Part shown: positions 15,001-23,810 of the stretch, piece after piece
Numbering within the stretch: position 1 is the stretch's first letter
Layout: the number at the start of each line of letters is the position of its first letter
IMG/VR virus record: IMGVR_UViG_3300030117_006024
Span: 1 to 40,110 of that record
Length of the DNA stretch: 40,110 bases
Source of the DNA: a virus
Direction: 5' to 3' (one strand)
The notes under the pieces: model-generated
Told to the model about the DNA's origin: nothing
Databases searched by the model: none
Seen by the model: only the letters and a program-made list of their open reading frames with translations
Translations under genes and position numbers: made by a program

Positions 15001-16466
15001 TCAGGTTTGGAGAATATCTCCCCGACCAGCCAGCATTCGGCAATCCAGGCGCAACCGTAGCCAACAACGTCATCCCGACGGCGATGGGCTATCGCGAGCT
15101 GAGCGCTATATCGGCGTTCAGCACGACGCCTCTCAATGCACGGGCACGCGGAGCTGGGTCAGGACAAGCGAGTGACGGCGCGGTGTATCTGTTCGCCGGT
15201 GACGGCACCAGCTTGTACCGGCTAAACGGCGCAGTGTTTGATGAGACCAACGACAGCTACACGCTGGCCGAGGATACCAATTGGCAATTCGCGCAGTTCG
15301 GCGACACCATGATAGCCGTGTGCCGCGATGAAGCGCCGCAGAAGTGGACCTTGGGCAGCAGCACGAGTTGGTCGGCCCTTGGCGGCTCACCGCCCAAAGC
15401 GAGGCACGTCGCAGTCGTGCGCGGCTTTGTCATGCTGGGCGACGCGGAATCAGGCGGCACGTCCTATCAGAACCGCGTCTATTGGTCAGGTCTCGATAAC
15501 GCCGAGACGTGGACGCCAAGCCAAACGACGCAGGCTGATTTCAACGACTTTGTCGGCGGCGGCGGTGCCGTTACTGGGCTAGTCGGTGGTGAATTTGGGC
15601 TGGTGTTTCAAGACCGCTCAATCTTCCGCTTAGACTATCAAGGCACGCCACTAATATTTAGTTCTAATGAGGTGTCACAAAGTCGAGGCACCCAGGTCTC
15701 GGGCAGTATCGCAGCGCTCGGCCGCATGGTTTTCTTTTGGTCGGATGACGGCTTTTACATGCTGGAAGACGGCACTAAGACGACCGCAATCGGGGCCAAT
15801 AAAGTAGACAAAACATTCGCAAATGATTTCGATCAGGCGTACCTGTCACGGGTTACAAGCGCCATCGATCCAATCAATCACTTATACATCGTCAGCTACC
15901 CAGGCAGCGGCCACACCAGTGGCACGCCCAACAAGCTGATTATGTACGATTGGGTCAATAATAAGTGGTCTACTGGCAGCTTTAGTCATGAGATAATCGC
16001 ACGCACGCTGACAAGCGGTTATACCCTTGAAGGGTTAGACGCGATTGTCGACTCATCGACGGGTATCGATGGCATGGCCTTTTCGCTCGACAGTCGCGCC
16101 TGGATGGGCGGTCGGCTGCAGCTCACCGCATTTGATACAAGCCACAACCTAGCGCGATTTACCGGCACCGGCTTGGCGGCGACTATTGAGACGTCGGAGT
16201 TTCAGCCTCTGCCAGGGCGACGGTCATTTATAAATAAAGTGCGGCCCGTCATCGAGGGATCTGACGCCGTTGCTACGGTGCAAATGGCGAACCGAAATAA
16301 GGGCACCGAAACAGCTAGTTTTGGCAGTGCTGTGTCACTCAACACCTCCGGCGACGCGCCTGTGCGCGAAGACAATCGCTATCACCGCGTCAGGGTCAAT
16401 ATTAGTGGTGGGTTCGATCACGCTCAAGGGTGTGACGTTACCTGGAAGGGCCGAGGCGCTCGATGA
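14997..16466 (+). CDS. Tail hub / packaged-DNA stabilisation protein (P22 gp10-like)
   Basis: 489 residues starting with GTG inside the adaptor stop. A beta-propeller-like series of repeats is visible (DGAVYLFAGDGTSLYRL, WQFAQFGDTMIAVCRDEAPQKW, ARHVAVVRGFVMLGDAE, YQNRVYWSGLDNAETW, FFWSDDGFYML, LIMYDWVNNKWSTG), as in gp10-type hubs that plug the portal-adaptor tube. N-terminal FGEYLPDQPAFGNPGATVANNVIP is typical of the family. It would close the head after packaging and carry tail appendages. Confidence 0.82.
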   Translation: MIRFGEYLPDQPAFGNPGATVANNVIPTAMGYRELSAISAFSTTPLNARARGAGSGQASDGAVYLFAGDGTSLYRLNGAVFDETNDSYTLAEDTNWQFAQFGDTMIAVCRDEAPQKWTLGSSTSWSALGGSPPKARHVAVVRGFVMLGDAESGGTSYQNRVYWSGLDNAETWTPSQTTQADFNDFVGGGGAVTGLVGGEFGLVFQDRSIFRLDYQGTPLIFSSNEVSQSRGTQVSGSIAALGRMVFFWSDDGFYMLEDGTKTTAIGANKVDKTFANDFDQAYLSRVTSAIDPINHLYIVSYPGSGHTSGTPNKLIMYDWVNNKWSTGSFSHEIIARTLTSGYTLEGLDAIVDSSTGIDGMAFSLDSRAWMGGRLQLTAFDTSHNLARFTGTGLAATIETSEFQPLPGRRSFINKVRPVIEGSDAVATVQMANRNKGTETASFGSAVSLNTSGDAPVREDNRYHRVRVNISGGFDHAQGCDVTWKGRGAR

Positions 16467-16798
16467 GCAACCAGGGTTTCCTACCAGTACCGGTTTCGCA
16501 TGGCAGCGACGTCGAACACCGACGCGTTATGAGCAATGCCATCAACGAGCTGCGCGACGGCAAGATCAACGCGACCGGCAGCGTCACGCTGACGGCCTCT
16601 GCGGCCTCTACAGCGGTGACTGATGCCAGGGTAGGCGGCAATAGCATGGTGCTTTTTATGCCCTCCACGGCTAACGCAGCGGCCGAGCAGGGGGCAGGCA
16701 CCATGTATGTGAGCAGTGTGGGCAAGCAGACGTTCACGATTACGCACGCCAATAATGGTCAAACCGACCGGACCTTCAGTTATGCCGTTTTCGGCTGA
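16463..16798 (+). CDS. Small tail protein with C-terminal beta domain, 111 residues
   Basis: ATGA overlap with the hub gene. An N-terminal helix (RRVMSNAINELRDGKIN) is followed by a beta-rich Ala/Thr domain ending TFTITHANNGQTDRTFSYAVFG, a motif seen in small tail proteins of marine podoviruses. Probably structural; exact role unknown. Confidence 0.6.
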   Translation: MSNQGFLPVPVSHGSDVEHRRVMSNAINELRDGKINATGSVTLTASAASTAVTDARVGGNSMVLFMPSTANAAAEQGAGTMYVSSVGKQTFTITHANNGQTDRTFSYAVFG

Positions 16799-17231
16799 CG
16801 AGGAGCATGAGCTTTATGTGAAGTGGTGCAAAGGCGAGATGCAGGCCGTCAAGTTTTTGCACGACATCAGCGAGATCTCGCAGATAGCCGATGACTTTGT
16901 AGACGGCGACGTGAGTGACTCAGAGAGCATGACGCGGTTGCTGCACCTGTCACTGGTGGAGCTGCCAAAAAACATGTTTTTCATTCGTTACTCAAATTGG
17001 CTGGTGCCGGTTATGAGCAGTTCAATGATGCTCTGGAATGCCAGCAACAACTGGAAAAATGAATTTGGGTTTGTGTATCGCGAGGCGCTTGAGCAGATCG
17101 TGGGCATCGTCGCGCAGATATGCGGCGGTCACGAACACGCCGTGCAGGTCACGAAAGAATTAAACGAGTTCTATCACCAGAAGCACGGTGAGGAATATAG
17201 CAATTGGTTAAAGGAAGTGAATCATGAGTAG
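16782..17231 (+). CDS. Hypothetical tail-module protein, 149 residues
   Basis: The frame is open back to 16716, but the likely start is ATG 16782 (MPFSADEEHELYVKW), overlapping the previous gene by 17 bases. The protein is helical, with hydrophobic aromatic segments (NMFFIRYSNWLVPVMSSSMMLWNASNNW) and a VYREALEQIVGIVAQICGG helix. This resembles small accessory proteins near tail hubs. No catalytic motif; function unknown. The stop overlaps the next ATG by 8 bases. Confidence 0.6.
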   Translation: MPFSADEEHELYVKWCKGEMQAVKFLHDISEISQIADDFVDGDVSDSESMTRLLHLSLVELPKNMFFIRYSNWLVPVMSSSMMLWNASNNWKNEFGFVYREALEQIVGIVAQICGGHEHAVQVTKELNEFYHQKHGEEYSNWLKEVNHE

Positions 17232-18102
17232 TGTTGGTGGGGGCAGTCCACGTCCACAATATGTGACACAGACAACAAGCAGCGCGCCGTGGGATAAGCA
17301 GCAGCCCTATTTAGAACAAGGTTTTGAGGAAGCCAAGAAACTCTTGGAATCAGATGCGCCTCAATATTACGAAGGCGCAACCGTCGCACCCTTTAGCACG
17401 CAAACGCAAACTGCACTCGATCTGCAGGAGCAGCGCGCTGAGATGGGTAGCCCGTTACTAAATACTGCCCAAGACCAATTGATGAACACGATGCAGGGCA
17501 ACTACCTCAACAACAACCCTTACCTGCAGTCAGCCATCGACGCGGCCAGCTCCGGCATCACGCGCAATTATCAGGAAGCAATACGCCCTGGCATTGACTC
17601 TACATTTGAGCGAGCAGGCCGGTACGGCTCAAACGCGTATCAAACCATGCAGGATCAAGCGCAGGACACGCTCGCAAAGAACCTCGGCAACGTGGCGAGC
17701 CAGCTCTCATATGCAGACTATGGTCGGGAGCGTCAGTTGCAGGATCAAGCCATGCAGCTCGCACCGGCGTTTGCGCAAGCTGACTATGACGACATTAAAC
17801 AGCTCGGTGACGTTGGCTCGATTTATGACGCGCAGGCGCAAGCAGAGCTGAGTTCCGACATAGACAGATTTAATTTTGAACAGACCAAACCATACAACAA
17901 ACTCGGCCAGTATTTGGCAATGATCCAAGGCGGCTATGGCGGCACGCAAAGTCAGACCACGCCCTATTTTAGTAATCGCGGAGCCAACATGTTGGCTGGC
18001 GGTCTCGGCGGTCTCGGCGCAGCCGGTCGGCTGGGCATGGGTGCTGGTAACTTCGGCACCTGGGCATTGGGCGGTCTCGGCGCGCTTGGAGGGCTGCTGT
18101 AA
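17224..18102 (+). CDS. DNA ejection / internal virion protein A (P22 gp7-like position)
   Basis: 292 residues, Gln/Ala-rich and helical, with an N-terminal PYLEQGFEEAKKLLE pattern and NPYLQSAIDAASSGITRNYQEAIRPGIDSTFERAG, commonly seen in the first ejection protein of podoviruses. The C-terminus is a Gly-rich hydrophobic tail (about 45 residues, with LAGGLGGLGAAG) that could insert into membranes. Three consecutive genes of this kind match the gp7-gp20-gp16 arrangement of P22. Function inferred from architecture and order. Confidence 0.7.
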   Translation: MSSVGGGSPRPQYVTQTTSSAPWDKQQPYLEQGFEEAKKLLESDAPQYYEGATVAPFSTQTQTALDLQEQRAEMGSPLLNTAQDQLMNTMQGNYLNNNPYLQSAIDAASSGITRNYQEAIRPGIDSTFERAGRYGSNAYQTMQDQAQDTLAKNLGNVASQLSYADYGRERQLQDQAMQLAPAFAQADYDDIKQLGDVGSIYDAQAQAELSSDIDRFNFEQTKPYNKLGQYLAMIQGGYGGTQSQTTPYFSNRGANMLAGGLGGLGAAGRLGMGAGNFGTWALGGLGALGGLL

Positions 18103-19289
18103 TGGCGAGAATGGCTCCAATTTATCTAGATGACTTGCGTCCACCATTAGGCGCAACGCGCAGCATGAGCAGCATTACGACACCTCGCATGATCCCTGGC
18201 GCAGTAAAGCCGCGCTCTGTGCCCATGAGCGCAGCGCCGGTGTTTCCAGGCCAGCCACGGCCACCGATGCCAACGGCCGCACCGCAGATCGAACCCATGC
18301 CGCAGCGTCAGCCAATGGCGCAGGTAAAACCGGCCGCTGCGCCCTCGATGGCCGCTGCAGCTCCGGCCGCAGGCGGCGGGTTATTGAATGCTAACGTCGG
18401 TGCAGGATTGTTAGGAGCTGCCAGCAAGATCGGCGGCGGTCCTACGCGCTTGCCCGTGTCGCTCGGATCTCAGATCGGCCCCGCATTAAATCAATTTGCG
18501 ACCGATTACCAAGCGTCGCAATTGGCCGCTGAGAAGAAAGCGCGAGAAAATGCGTTAATTCAAAAGTACGGGCCGGAGGCGTTAGTGCCTGGGGCCATTG
18601 GAGAGATAATTAAGGGCAGAGAAGCGCAACGCGCACGGGACGCTTTAATGACAAGCCTTGGCGGTTCTTTGGAAGATAGTGCTAAAGCGCAAGTTGAGAA
18701 AAGCCTGGGCATGAGATTAACAGACGCGGAATTTCAGCAGATCAGAGTATCTATGGCGTCGGGTGACCCAAAAGTGGTCAGAACTGCTTTAGCTGGTATC
18801 GGTGACGATAAACGCAGCAATGAGAGAACATTGCGCACTGAATATTCGCGCAAGGTTGAGACAACAGGCAAAATTATCGGCGCTGCTAATGAAGCAAAAC
18901 GAATGCTTGCTGAAAAAAGCAAGAAAGGCGTCGATGACCTTGCAACCCTCTATAACCTTATCACAGCATTAGATCCTGGCAGTGTGGTTAGAGAGGGTGA
19001 AATAGCACTTGGGCGGCAGATTATATCTCTAACTGATATGCTAAAATTGCGCATTGAGTCAGTTAAAGCGGGTCGCGTTTTGGCAGATACCGTTGCCAAA
19101 GAAATGCGCACAATGATTGTTGCTTTGGGTGAAAAGGCAGAGCAACGCGCAAAAGCTAACGAAGATTTTTATGGTTCTGAAGCTGATCGGTTAGCCATAG
19201 CGCGATCTGCTATTCTCGCGCCACGTCGCAGGTTATCTGGGACAGTATCGGAACGTAGTGGGATTCCTAAAGGCACTTTTAGCAGGTAA
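18102..19289 (+). CDS. DNA ejection / internal virion protein B (P22 gp20-like position)
   Basis: 395 residues; TAATGG junction with the previous gene. The N-terminal 90 residues are Pro/Ala/Met-rich and disordered. A helical body follows with LRTEYSRKVETTGKIIGAANE and LATLYNLITALDPGSVVREG (about 275-300), a pattern I associate with phage injection proteins. A basic C-terminus ends the protein. Probably ejected into the periplasm to help build the DNA channel. Confidence 0.72.
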   Translation: MARMAPIYLDDLRPPLGATRSMSSITTPRMIPGAVKPRSVPMSAAPVFPGQPRPPMPTAAPQIEPMPQRQPMAQVKPAAAPSMAAAAPAAGGGLLNANVGAGLLGAASKIGGGPTRLPVSLGSQIGPALNQFATDYQASQLAAEKKARENALIQKYGPEALVPGAIGEIIKGREAQRARDALMTSLGGSLEDSAKAQVEKSLGMRLTDAEFQQIRVSMASGDPKVVRTALAGIGDDKRSNERTLRTEYSRKVETTGKIIGAANEAKRMLAEKSKKGVDDLATLYNLITALDPGSVVREGEIALGRQIISLTDMLKLRIESVKAGRVLADTVAKEMRTMIVALGEKAEQRAKANEDFYGSEADRLAIARSAILAPRRRLSGTVSERSGIPKGTFSR

Positions 19290-19293
19290 TAAA

Positions 19294-21255
19294 ATGAAAT
19301 TAAGCGCAACAAAAGCTCTCGAACATTTGCAAAAGGTGCAAGAACTTCGAGCTGATGATTATTCTGATGACCAGATCAACGCAGCTTTAAAAGCCGATGG
19401 CATCCAAGTAACGGTGCAGGATTTAGATGATCACGCATCGTCTTGGAGCAATTTTTTCCGCACAATGGGTCAAGGTCTGTCATTTGGTTTTGGTGATGAA
19501 GCGATTGCTGGCTTGCGCTCAGCGTTTACAGACGAGACCTATGCAGACGCCCTAGCGCAAGAGCGAGCTGGCGTTGAGGGCTATCGAGCGGCAAACCCTG
19601 GTAAAGCGATAGCTGCCGAGGTGGCAGGCGCGTTGCCGATGGCACTTATACCAGGGCTAGGAGCTGCACGCGCTGCGTCGCTTGGTGGTCGTCTGGGGCA
19701 GGCTGCACTTAGGGGCACCGGTGAGGGCGCACTTTATGGTGCTGGTGTTAGTGGTACGTCTGAAACAGCCGGAAAAGACACGCTTGCAGATGATATCCGC
19801 TCTGCAAGTCAAAATGCTCTGATGGGCGCGGCTGGCGGCACTGTCATGCGCGCGGGTACAGAGGTTCTGGGACCAACACTGCGAAAAGGTGCAGCTCGGC
19901 TGTTGGGTACTAATGAGGCGCAACAAACAGCGCGCGACATTGTGCGAGACACCGCGCGGATGGACGGTAGTGACGTCGTGGAGCAACGCATAGATGACGT
20001 TTCACCTATTAATCGCCAAGACGTGCGGCTCGGCGATCTTACCGAGGGGCTGCAGGAACAAACTGCTGCCGCTAATTTTATGGGCGGCCCAGGCGCGCAA
20101 GTTATTAGGCCACAACTAAAAGCGCGCGAGGCCGGAGCGGGTGCGAGAATAGACGACGCGTTGACACGGGCAATGCGCACTCAAATGTCATTTAAAAAAT
20201 ACATGGCATTTGAGCTTAACGATATTTCCAAATATCAGCAGCTTGCGTCGCCAATGTATAACGACGCTTTTGATAATATGACACTGCTGCCGATTATGGA
20301 TCAGCTCAAAAAACTTGCCAAAGATCCGCTTATAGCCAGCAAAGCTGTTAACAAAGCAAAACTGTTATCGGGCTTAGATGACTTTGACTTGGGTGCAAAC
20401 GCTACGCCTCGAACATGGGAGATGATAAGGCGGGGTCTCGGCGACGTCATTGGCGATGAGACGGACTCACTTACGGGTAAAACCAGCGCGGTCGGTCAGC
20501 GAGCTGCTGCATTAAAGCGTGAAATTACGGATCTTATGGATAGGCCAGAAGTAGACACGGCAGGGCTTTTTAAAACAGCGCGTAACACTTTTGCTGATCC
20601 CGCAGCTCTTAAATCAGCAATGGAAAAAGGTCACAAATTATTTCGCACGCAGGATACTACAAAATTAGGATATGGGTTAGCTGACATCGAGCAGATGACG
20701 CGCGGGGAGAAAGACGCTGTTTTAAAAGGCGTCGCCTATTCAATTAAAGATTTATTGAACAAAGACAACAAAGCACCCCGCATCATGCGTCAAATAACGA
20801 CCGGTGGACGTGCTGATATATTGCGCGCGCTATTACCTGATGAGGGCGCATATAATCAATTTATGGCTAAGCTCGATGACGAGCTGATGATGCTGGAGAC
20901 CTCCGGCGACATACTGCGCGGATCACGTACTGAACCGTTACGCCAAGCTATTCAGCGCGTGCAAAAACAAGCAGGCGGTCTTACCGCAATGTCGCCGCAG
21001 GGTTTTATCAGCTCCCTGGTGTCCCGATTGCGTGATGATGGCGAACAGGCAACGCGAGAGAACGTGACACGGTATATGGCAGAGATGCTGATGACACCGG
21101 TTGCTGATGCCAAGAAGATATCCAGTATTTTAAAAGGCAACAAAGTAGACCGTATCTATGAAGCGGTGCGCTCTGTATCTGCTGCAATGTCAGAAAAGGT
21201 CGGGCGTGTTACGCCGACAATAGCTGAACAGCAATTTCAATTATCACCGTTTTAG
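19294..21255 (+). CDS. DNA ejection / internal virion protein C (P22 gp16-like position)
   Basis: 653 residues from ATG 19294 (AGGTAATAAA upstream); the frame opens at GTG 19258 but that would overlap the preceding gene and lacks a ribosome-binding site. N-terminal helix, then NFFRTMGQGLSFGFGDEAIAG, then an Ala/Gly-rich hydrophobic region (about 105-185: AAEVAGALPMALIPGLGAARA) likely to be membrane-active, and a long helical C-terminus. The FGFGDEAxAG pattern recurs in large podovirus ejection proteins. I infer that it follows the DNA into the host envelope. Confidence 0.7.
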   Translation: MKLSATKALEHLQKVQELRADDYSDDQINAALKADGIQVTVQDLDDHASSWSNFFRTMGQGLSFGFGDEAIAGLRSAFTDETYADALAQERAGVEGYRAANPGKAIAAEVAGALPMALIPGLGAARAASLGGRLGQAALRGTGEGALYGAGVSGTSETAGKDTLADDIRSASQNALMGAAGGTVMRAGTEVLGPTLRKGAARLLGTNEAQQTARDIVRDTARMDGSDVVEQRIDDVSPINRQDVRLGDLTEGLQEQTAAANFMGGPGAQVIRPQLKAREAGAGARIDDALTRAMRTQMSFKKYMAFELNDISKYQQLASPMYNDAFDNMTLLPIMDQLKKLAKDPLIASKAVNKAKLLSGLDDFDLGANATPRTWEMIRRGLGDVIGDETDSLTGKTSAVGQRAAALKREITDLMDRPEVDTAGLFKTARNTFADPAALKSAMEKGHKLFRTQDTTKLGYGLADIEQMTRGEKDAVLKGVAYSIKDLLNKDNKAPRIMRQITTGGRADILRALLPDEGAYNQFMAKLDDELMMLETSGDILRGSRTEPLRQAIQRVQKQAGGLTAMSPQGFISSLVSRLRDDGEQATRENVTRYMAEMLMTPVADAKKISSILKGNKVDRIYEAVRSVSAAMSEKVGRVTPTIAEQQFQLSPF

Positions 21256-21264
21256 GATTAGCAC

Positions 21265-21732
21265 ATGGCCGAAATTGTAGATCTCAACGTCACCGACGGC
21301 AGCAATACTGCCCGTTTCCCAGAGAACCAGCTACCGAGTACCGTGAACAATGGTGCGCGTGCGCTGGAGGGTATGATTGCCAGATGGCACAAGGACACCA
21401 ACGGCTCGGTCGCTGTCGCAGGCACAAATACATACACCGCAACTATGAACCACGACACCGGCACAGCTCTTTATGACGGCCTGGAGTTCGTCGGCGACTT
21501 TGCAAACGCCAACACGGGAGCTGCGACCATCAACCTAACGCCACACGGCGGCTCGGCGCTTGGTGCGAAGGCAATTGTGAAGAACGGTTCGAGCGCGCTT
21601 AGCGCCGGTGATATCGCGGCTGGCGCGAAAGTCGCGTTGATCTACGACGGAACTAATTTTCAAATGATGTCGCCATCTGCTGTTACGACTACGGTCGAAG
21701 ACCCTGTGGTTATGGCAATAGCTCTAGGATAG
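21265..21732 (+). CDS. Tail fibre / tail-associated protein, N-terminal type
   Basis: 155 residues, AGGATTAGCAC before the ATG. N-terminal FPENQLPSTVNNGARALEGMIARWHKDTNG is the conserved head-binding type segment of many podovirus tail fibres, followed by a beta-rich domain (ALYDGLEFVGDFANANTGAATINLTP ... VALIYDGTNFQMMSP). It is short for a full fibre, so receptor contact is probably shared with the next genes. Confidence 0.68.
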   Translation: MAEIVDLNVTDGSNTARFPENQLPSTVNNGARALEGMIARWHKDTNGSVAVAGTNTYTATMNHDTGTALYDGLEFVGDFANANTGAATINLTPHGGSALGAKAIVKNGSSALSAGDIAAGAKVALIYDGTNFQMMSPSAVTTTVEDPVVMAIALG

Positions 21733-21741
21733 GAAAAAATC

Positions 21742-22089
21742 ATGGCAAATACTTTTAAAGTGGTCACCAAGGCGGGGGTCACAAGCGCAGACGTTATTTA
21801 CACGGTGGCATCATCGACCACCACGATCATTTTGGGGCTGATGCTGGGCAATACCACAAGCGGCTCGGTCAATGCGACCGTCACCCTGGGATCCGATACG
21901 GCCAACAGAGCTGGAGCCAACGACGAGGCTAACCAGGATGTGGAGTTGATTACTACTACTGCAATACCTGGAAATACCACGCTTGATTTGTTGAGCGGCA
22001 ATAAGGTCGTTATGGAAACAACAGATACCTTGAGCGTCACAGGATCAGGTGCGCTGGATGTGGCATTGTCGGTTATGGAGATTACATAA
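21742..22089 (+). CDS. Small beta-rich tail protein, 115 residues
   Basis: Almost all beta-strand by composition (Thr, Val, Ala, Gly), including TTTIILGLMLGNTTSGSVNATVTLG. No helix, no cysteine. Located between two fibre-like genes; probably a fibre subunit or decoration. Its stop shares a base with the next start (TAATGA). Confidence 0.55.
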   Translation: MANTFKVVTKAGVTSADVIYTVASSTTTIILGLMLGNTTSGSVNATVTLGSDTANRAGANDEANQDVELITTTAIPGNTTLDLLSGNKVVMETTDTLSVTGSGALDVALSVMEIT

Positions 22090-22754
22090 TGAGATTAATT
22101 GGACCAGCACCAATTACGGGGCAAGTCAGCACTAGCCAGATTGAGGCCAATGCTATTGACGGCACGAAAACGAAAGATGCCCTCATTGGCGATTATTCAG
22201 ACACGACGATTACATCTTCAGACCTGCTCATGTTCGGCGATCAATCGGACTCAAATAATACCAAGCGCGATACTGTCCAGGGCATATTGGACTTGGCGAG
22301 TGCGGGCGATTTTTTGCTGTACCATCACACCGCCGCATCTAACACGGCTGGCGATACTTATGCCAACGGTGCGTGGCGTACCGTAACATTAGACACAGAA
22401 GTCTATGATACTGGAAATCATGGCTCGCTTAGTACAAATGTGATTACGTTGGCGGCTGGTACATACCGCGTTACTGGGTATCACGTTATCGCATCTGCAA
22501 GTAGTACCGCATACATGGCAGTAAGATTTAGAAATACTTCAGATTCGTCAACTGTCGCCACCAGTGGCGTTATTGCCATCGAACAAGATCGGCCAGTGAT
22601 CCCTATATGTCGCAATCGGTTTACTATTTCTGGCTCAAAGAACTTTGAACTCCAAGTGTTCCCAGGAAGTAACAACGGATACGAATCAGCGGGTGGGCCG
22701 GTAGATAACGGTGAGGCAAATATTTTCGGCGTTGTCTACTTGGAGAAAGAGTGA
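22089..22754 (+). CDS. Tail fibre protein with C1q/TNF-like C-terminal jelly roll
   Basis: 221 residues. The N-terminal 70 residues hold an ITGQVSTSQIEANAIDGTKTKDALIGD stretch typical of phage fibre stems. The C-terminal 145 residues look like a C1q-type jelly roll: AWRTVTLDTEVYDTGN, then ITLAAGTYRVTGYHVIAS, AYMAVRFRNTSDSS and FELQVFPGSNNGYESAGG. Such trimeric heads bind surface sugars or proteins. A likely host-range determinant, last in the fibre group. Confidence 0.68.
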   Translation: MRLIGPAPITGQVSTSQIEANAIDGTKTKDALIGDYSDTTITSSDLLMFGDQSDSNNTKRDTVQGILDLASAGDFLLYHHTAASNTAGDTYANGAWRTVTLDTEVYDTGNHGSLSTNVITLAAGTYRVTGYHVIASASSTAYMAVRFRNTSDSSTVATSGVIAIEQDRPVIPICRNRFTISGSKNFELQVFPGSNNGYESAGGPVDNGEANIFGVVYLEKE

Positions 22755-22936
22755 TGAAGATTCAGTATTCCCTTTGTTTGCAAGAATTATTTCCTGATCA
22801 AGTTTTAACTTACCGAGACGCAAGCAGTTATGCGCGGCTTGTTGAGACATGGGGCGCGGGCGATCCAGACATCCCCACCGAGGATGAAATTAAAGCTAAG
22901 TGGCCTGACGCATTGAAAAAGTGGGAAGCGAGATAA
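22754..22936 (+). CDS. Small protein after the fibre gene, 60 residues
   Basis: ATG at 22754 overlaps the fibre stop; an in-frame GTG lies one codon earlier. The C-terminal part (DPDIPTEDEIKAKWPDALKKWEAR) resembles the tails of fibre-assembly or fibre-associated small proteins. Too short for a firm call. Confidence 0.55.
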   Translation: MKIQYSLCLQELFPDQVLTYRDASSYARLVETWGAGDPDIPTEDEIKAKWPDALKKWEAR

Positions 22937-22941
22937 GGATA

Positions 22942-23253
22942 ATGGCTTTGCGAGCCGCTCTAATAGTCGCCTTCGTGGCGGCTTTTTTTGTGCCTCGCGC
23001 ACAGGCAATGGTCTGCTTTGATCAGAGTGGCTACGAGAAATTTAAACGACAGTTTGAAGAGCGCGAGATTGCGAGGGGCACGCTCGGCAAAGGTGACGAA
23101 TTGCGGATGCTGCTTTTGTCCAACCACGACACGGGCACCTGGACAATGGTCATTGTGCGAAAGGACGGGCTGATGTGCCCGTTTTCAAGTGGGAATGAGT
23201 TTGAATTAATTAGACCGCGTATTGAAGGTAAGCAGGTAAAATGGACGCTCTGA
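22942..23253 (+). CDS. Exported small protein with signal peptide, 103 residues
   Basis: ATG 22942 follows AAGGATA; the longer frame from 22921 adds seven residues of the previous gene overlap. Residues 1-22 (MALRAALIVAFVAAFFVPRA) are a classic Sec signal peptide with an AQA cleavage motif. The mature part (about 80 residues) has two cysteines (MVCFDQ, LMCPF) and a beta-rich middle (WTMVIVRKDG). It sits at the front of the lysis module: a spanin-related, periplasmic or superinfection-exclusion role is possible, but there is no family match that I can name. An intrinsic-terminator-like hairpin lies within the signal-peptide codons. Confidence 0.62.
   Translation: MALRAALIVAFVAAFFVPRAQAMVCFDQSGYEKFKRQFEEREIARGTLGKGDELRMLLLSNHDTGTWTMVIVRKDGLMCPFSSGNEFELIRPRIEGKQVKWTL
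22966..22989 (+). terminator. Terminator-like hairpin inside the signal-peptide codons
   Basis: GTCGCC (22966-22971) pairs with GGCGGC (22977-22982) with one G-U wobble and a TTCGT loop, followed by seven T residues (22983-22989). The T-run encodes Phe-Phe of the signal peptide. It may terminate structural-operon transcripts or act only when ribosomes are absent. Confidence 0.45.
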
Positions 23254-23810
23254 CAATTGCCGCAATCGGCGGCAGCATATCTGCCGTCAGCAAGGCAATA
23301 TCTGTCGTGAAGCAATCCATTGATGCAGGAAAGGACATATCCGAAATAGCTGGCAGCATTGACCGGCTTATGAGCAGCCACGATCAGGCTGAAAAAGCTC
23401 TGAGGGCAAAGGCCAAAGCAAAGGCAAAACCAAAATCTATTTGGGACAAGCTTATACGATCTAAACTTGGTGATGACGATTCTGATACATCACTAGCGTC
23501 TGCTGCAAGTCTTGAAATAGCCGAGCGCAAAATGAAGCAGCAGATGCGCTCACTAGAAATTCAACTGAATAAATCTTTCGGGGCCGACACGTGGCAATCC
23601 ATATTGGACCGGCAAGCCAAAGCGAAAGAGGCTAAACGGGTTATGCTTGAGAAGGGCAAAAAGTTGGCTGATGAGCGCAAGGCCAGAGAGGCTCTACAGC
23701 AACGCTCGCTGTTCAAGAAGATAGCCATTGAGTTTGGCAAGGTCATTATCGTGGGTCTTTTCTTGGTCGGCATGGTTCTGTTGTTAATGCACTTAAAGGC
23801 ATCCAACTGA
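23241..23810 (+). CDS. Membrane-anchored coiled-coil protein, 189 residues
   Basis: Overlaps the previous gene by 13 bases. N-terminal Ala/Ser/Ile region, then a Lys/Ala run (ALRAKAKAKAKPKS), a long charged helix (about 90-160) and one transmembrane helix near the C-terminus (VIIVGLFLVGMVLLLMHL). Positively charged residues before this helix predict the N-terminus in the cytoplasm. Probably part of the lysis or DNA-entry apparatus; no family recognised. Confidence 0.6.
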   Translation: MDALTIAAIGGSISAVSKAISVVKQSIDAGKDISEIAGSIDRLMSSHDQAEKALRAKAKAKAKPKSIWDKLIRSKLGDDDSDTSLASAASLEIAERKMKQQMRSLEIQLNKSFGADTWQSILDRQAKAKEAKRVMLEKGKKLADERKAREALQQRSLFKKIAIEFGKVIIVGLFLVGMVLLLMHLKASN

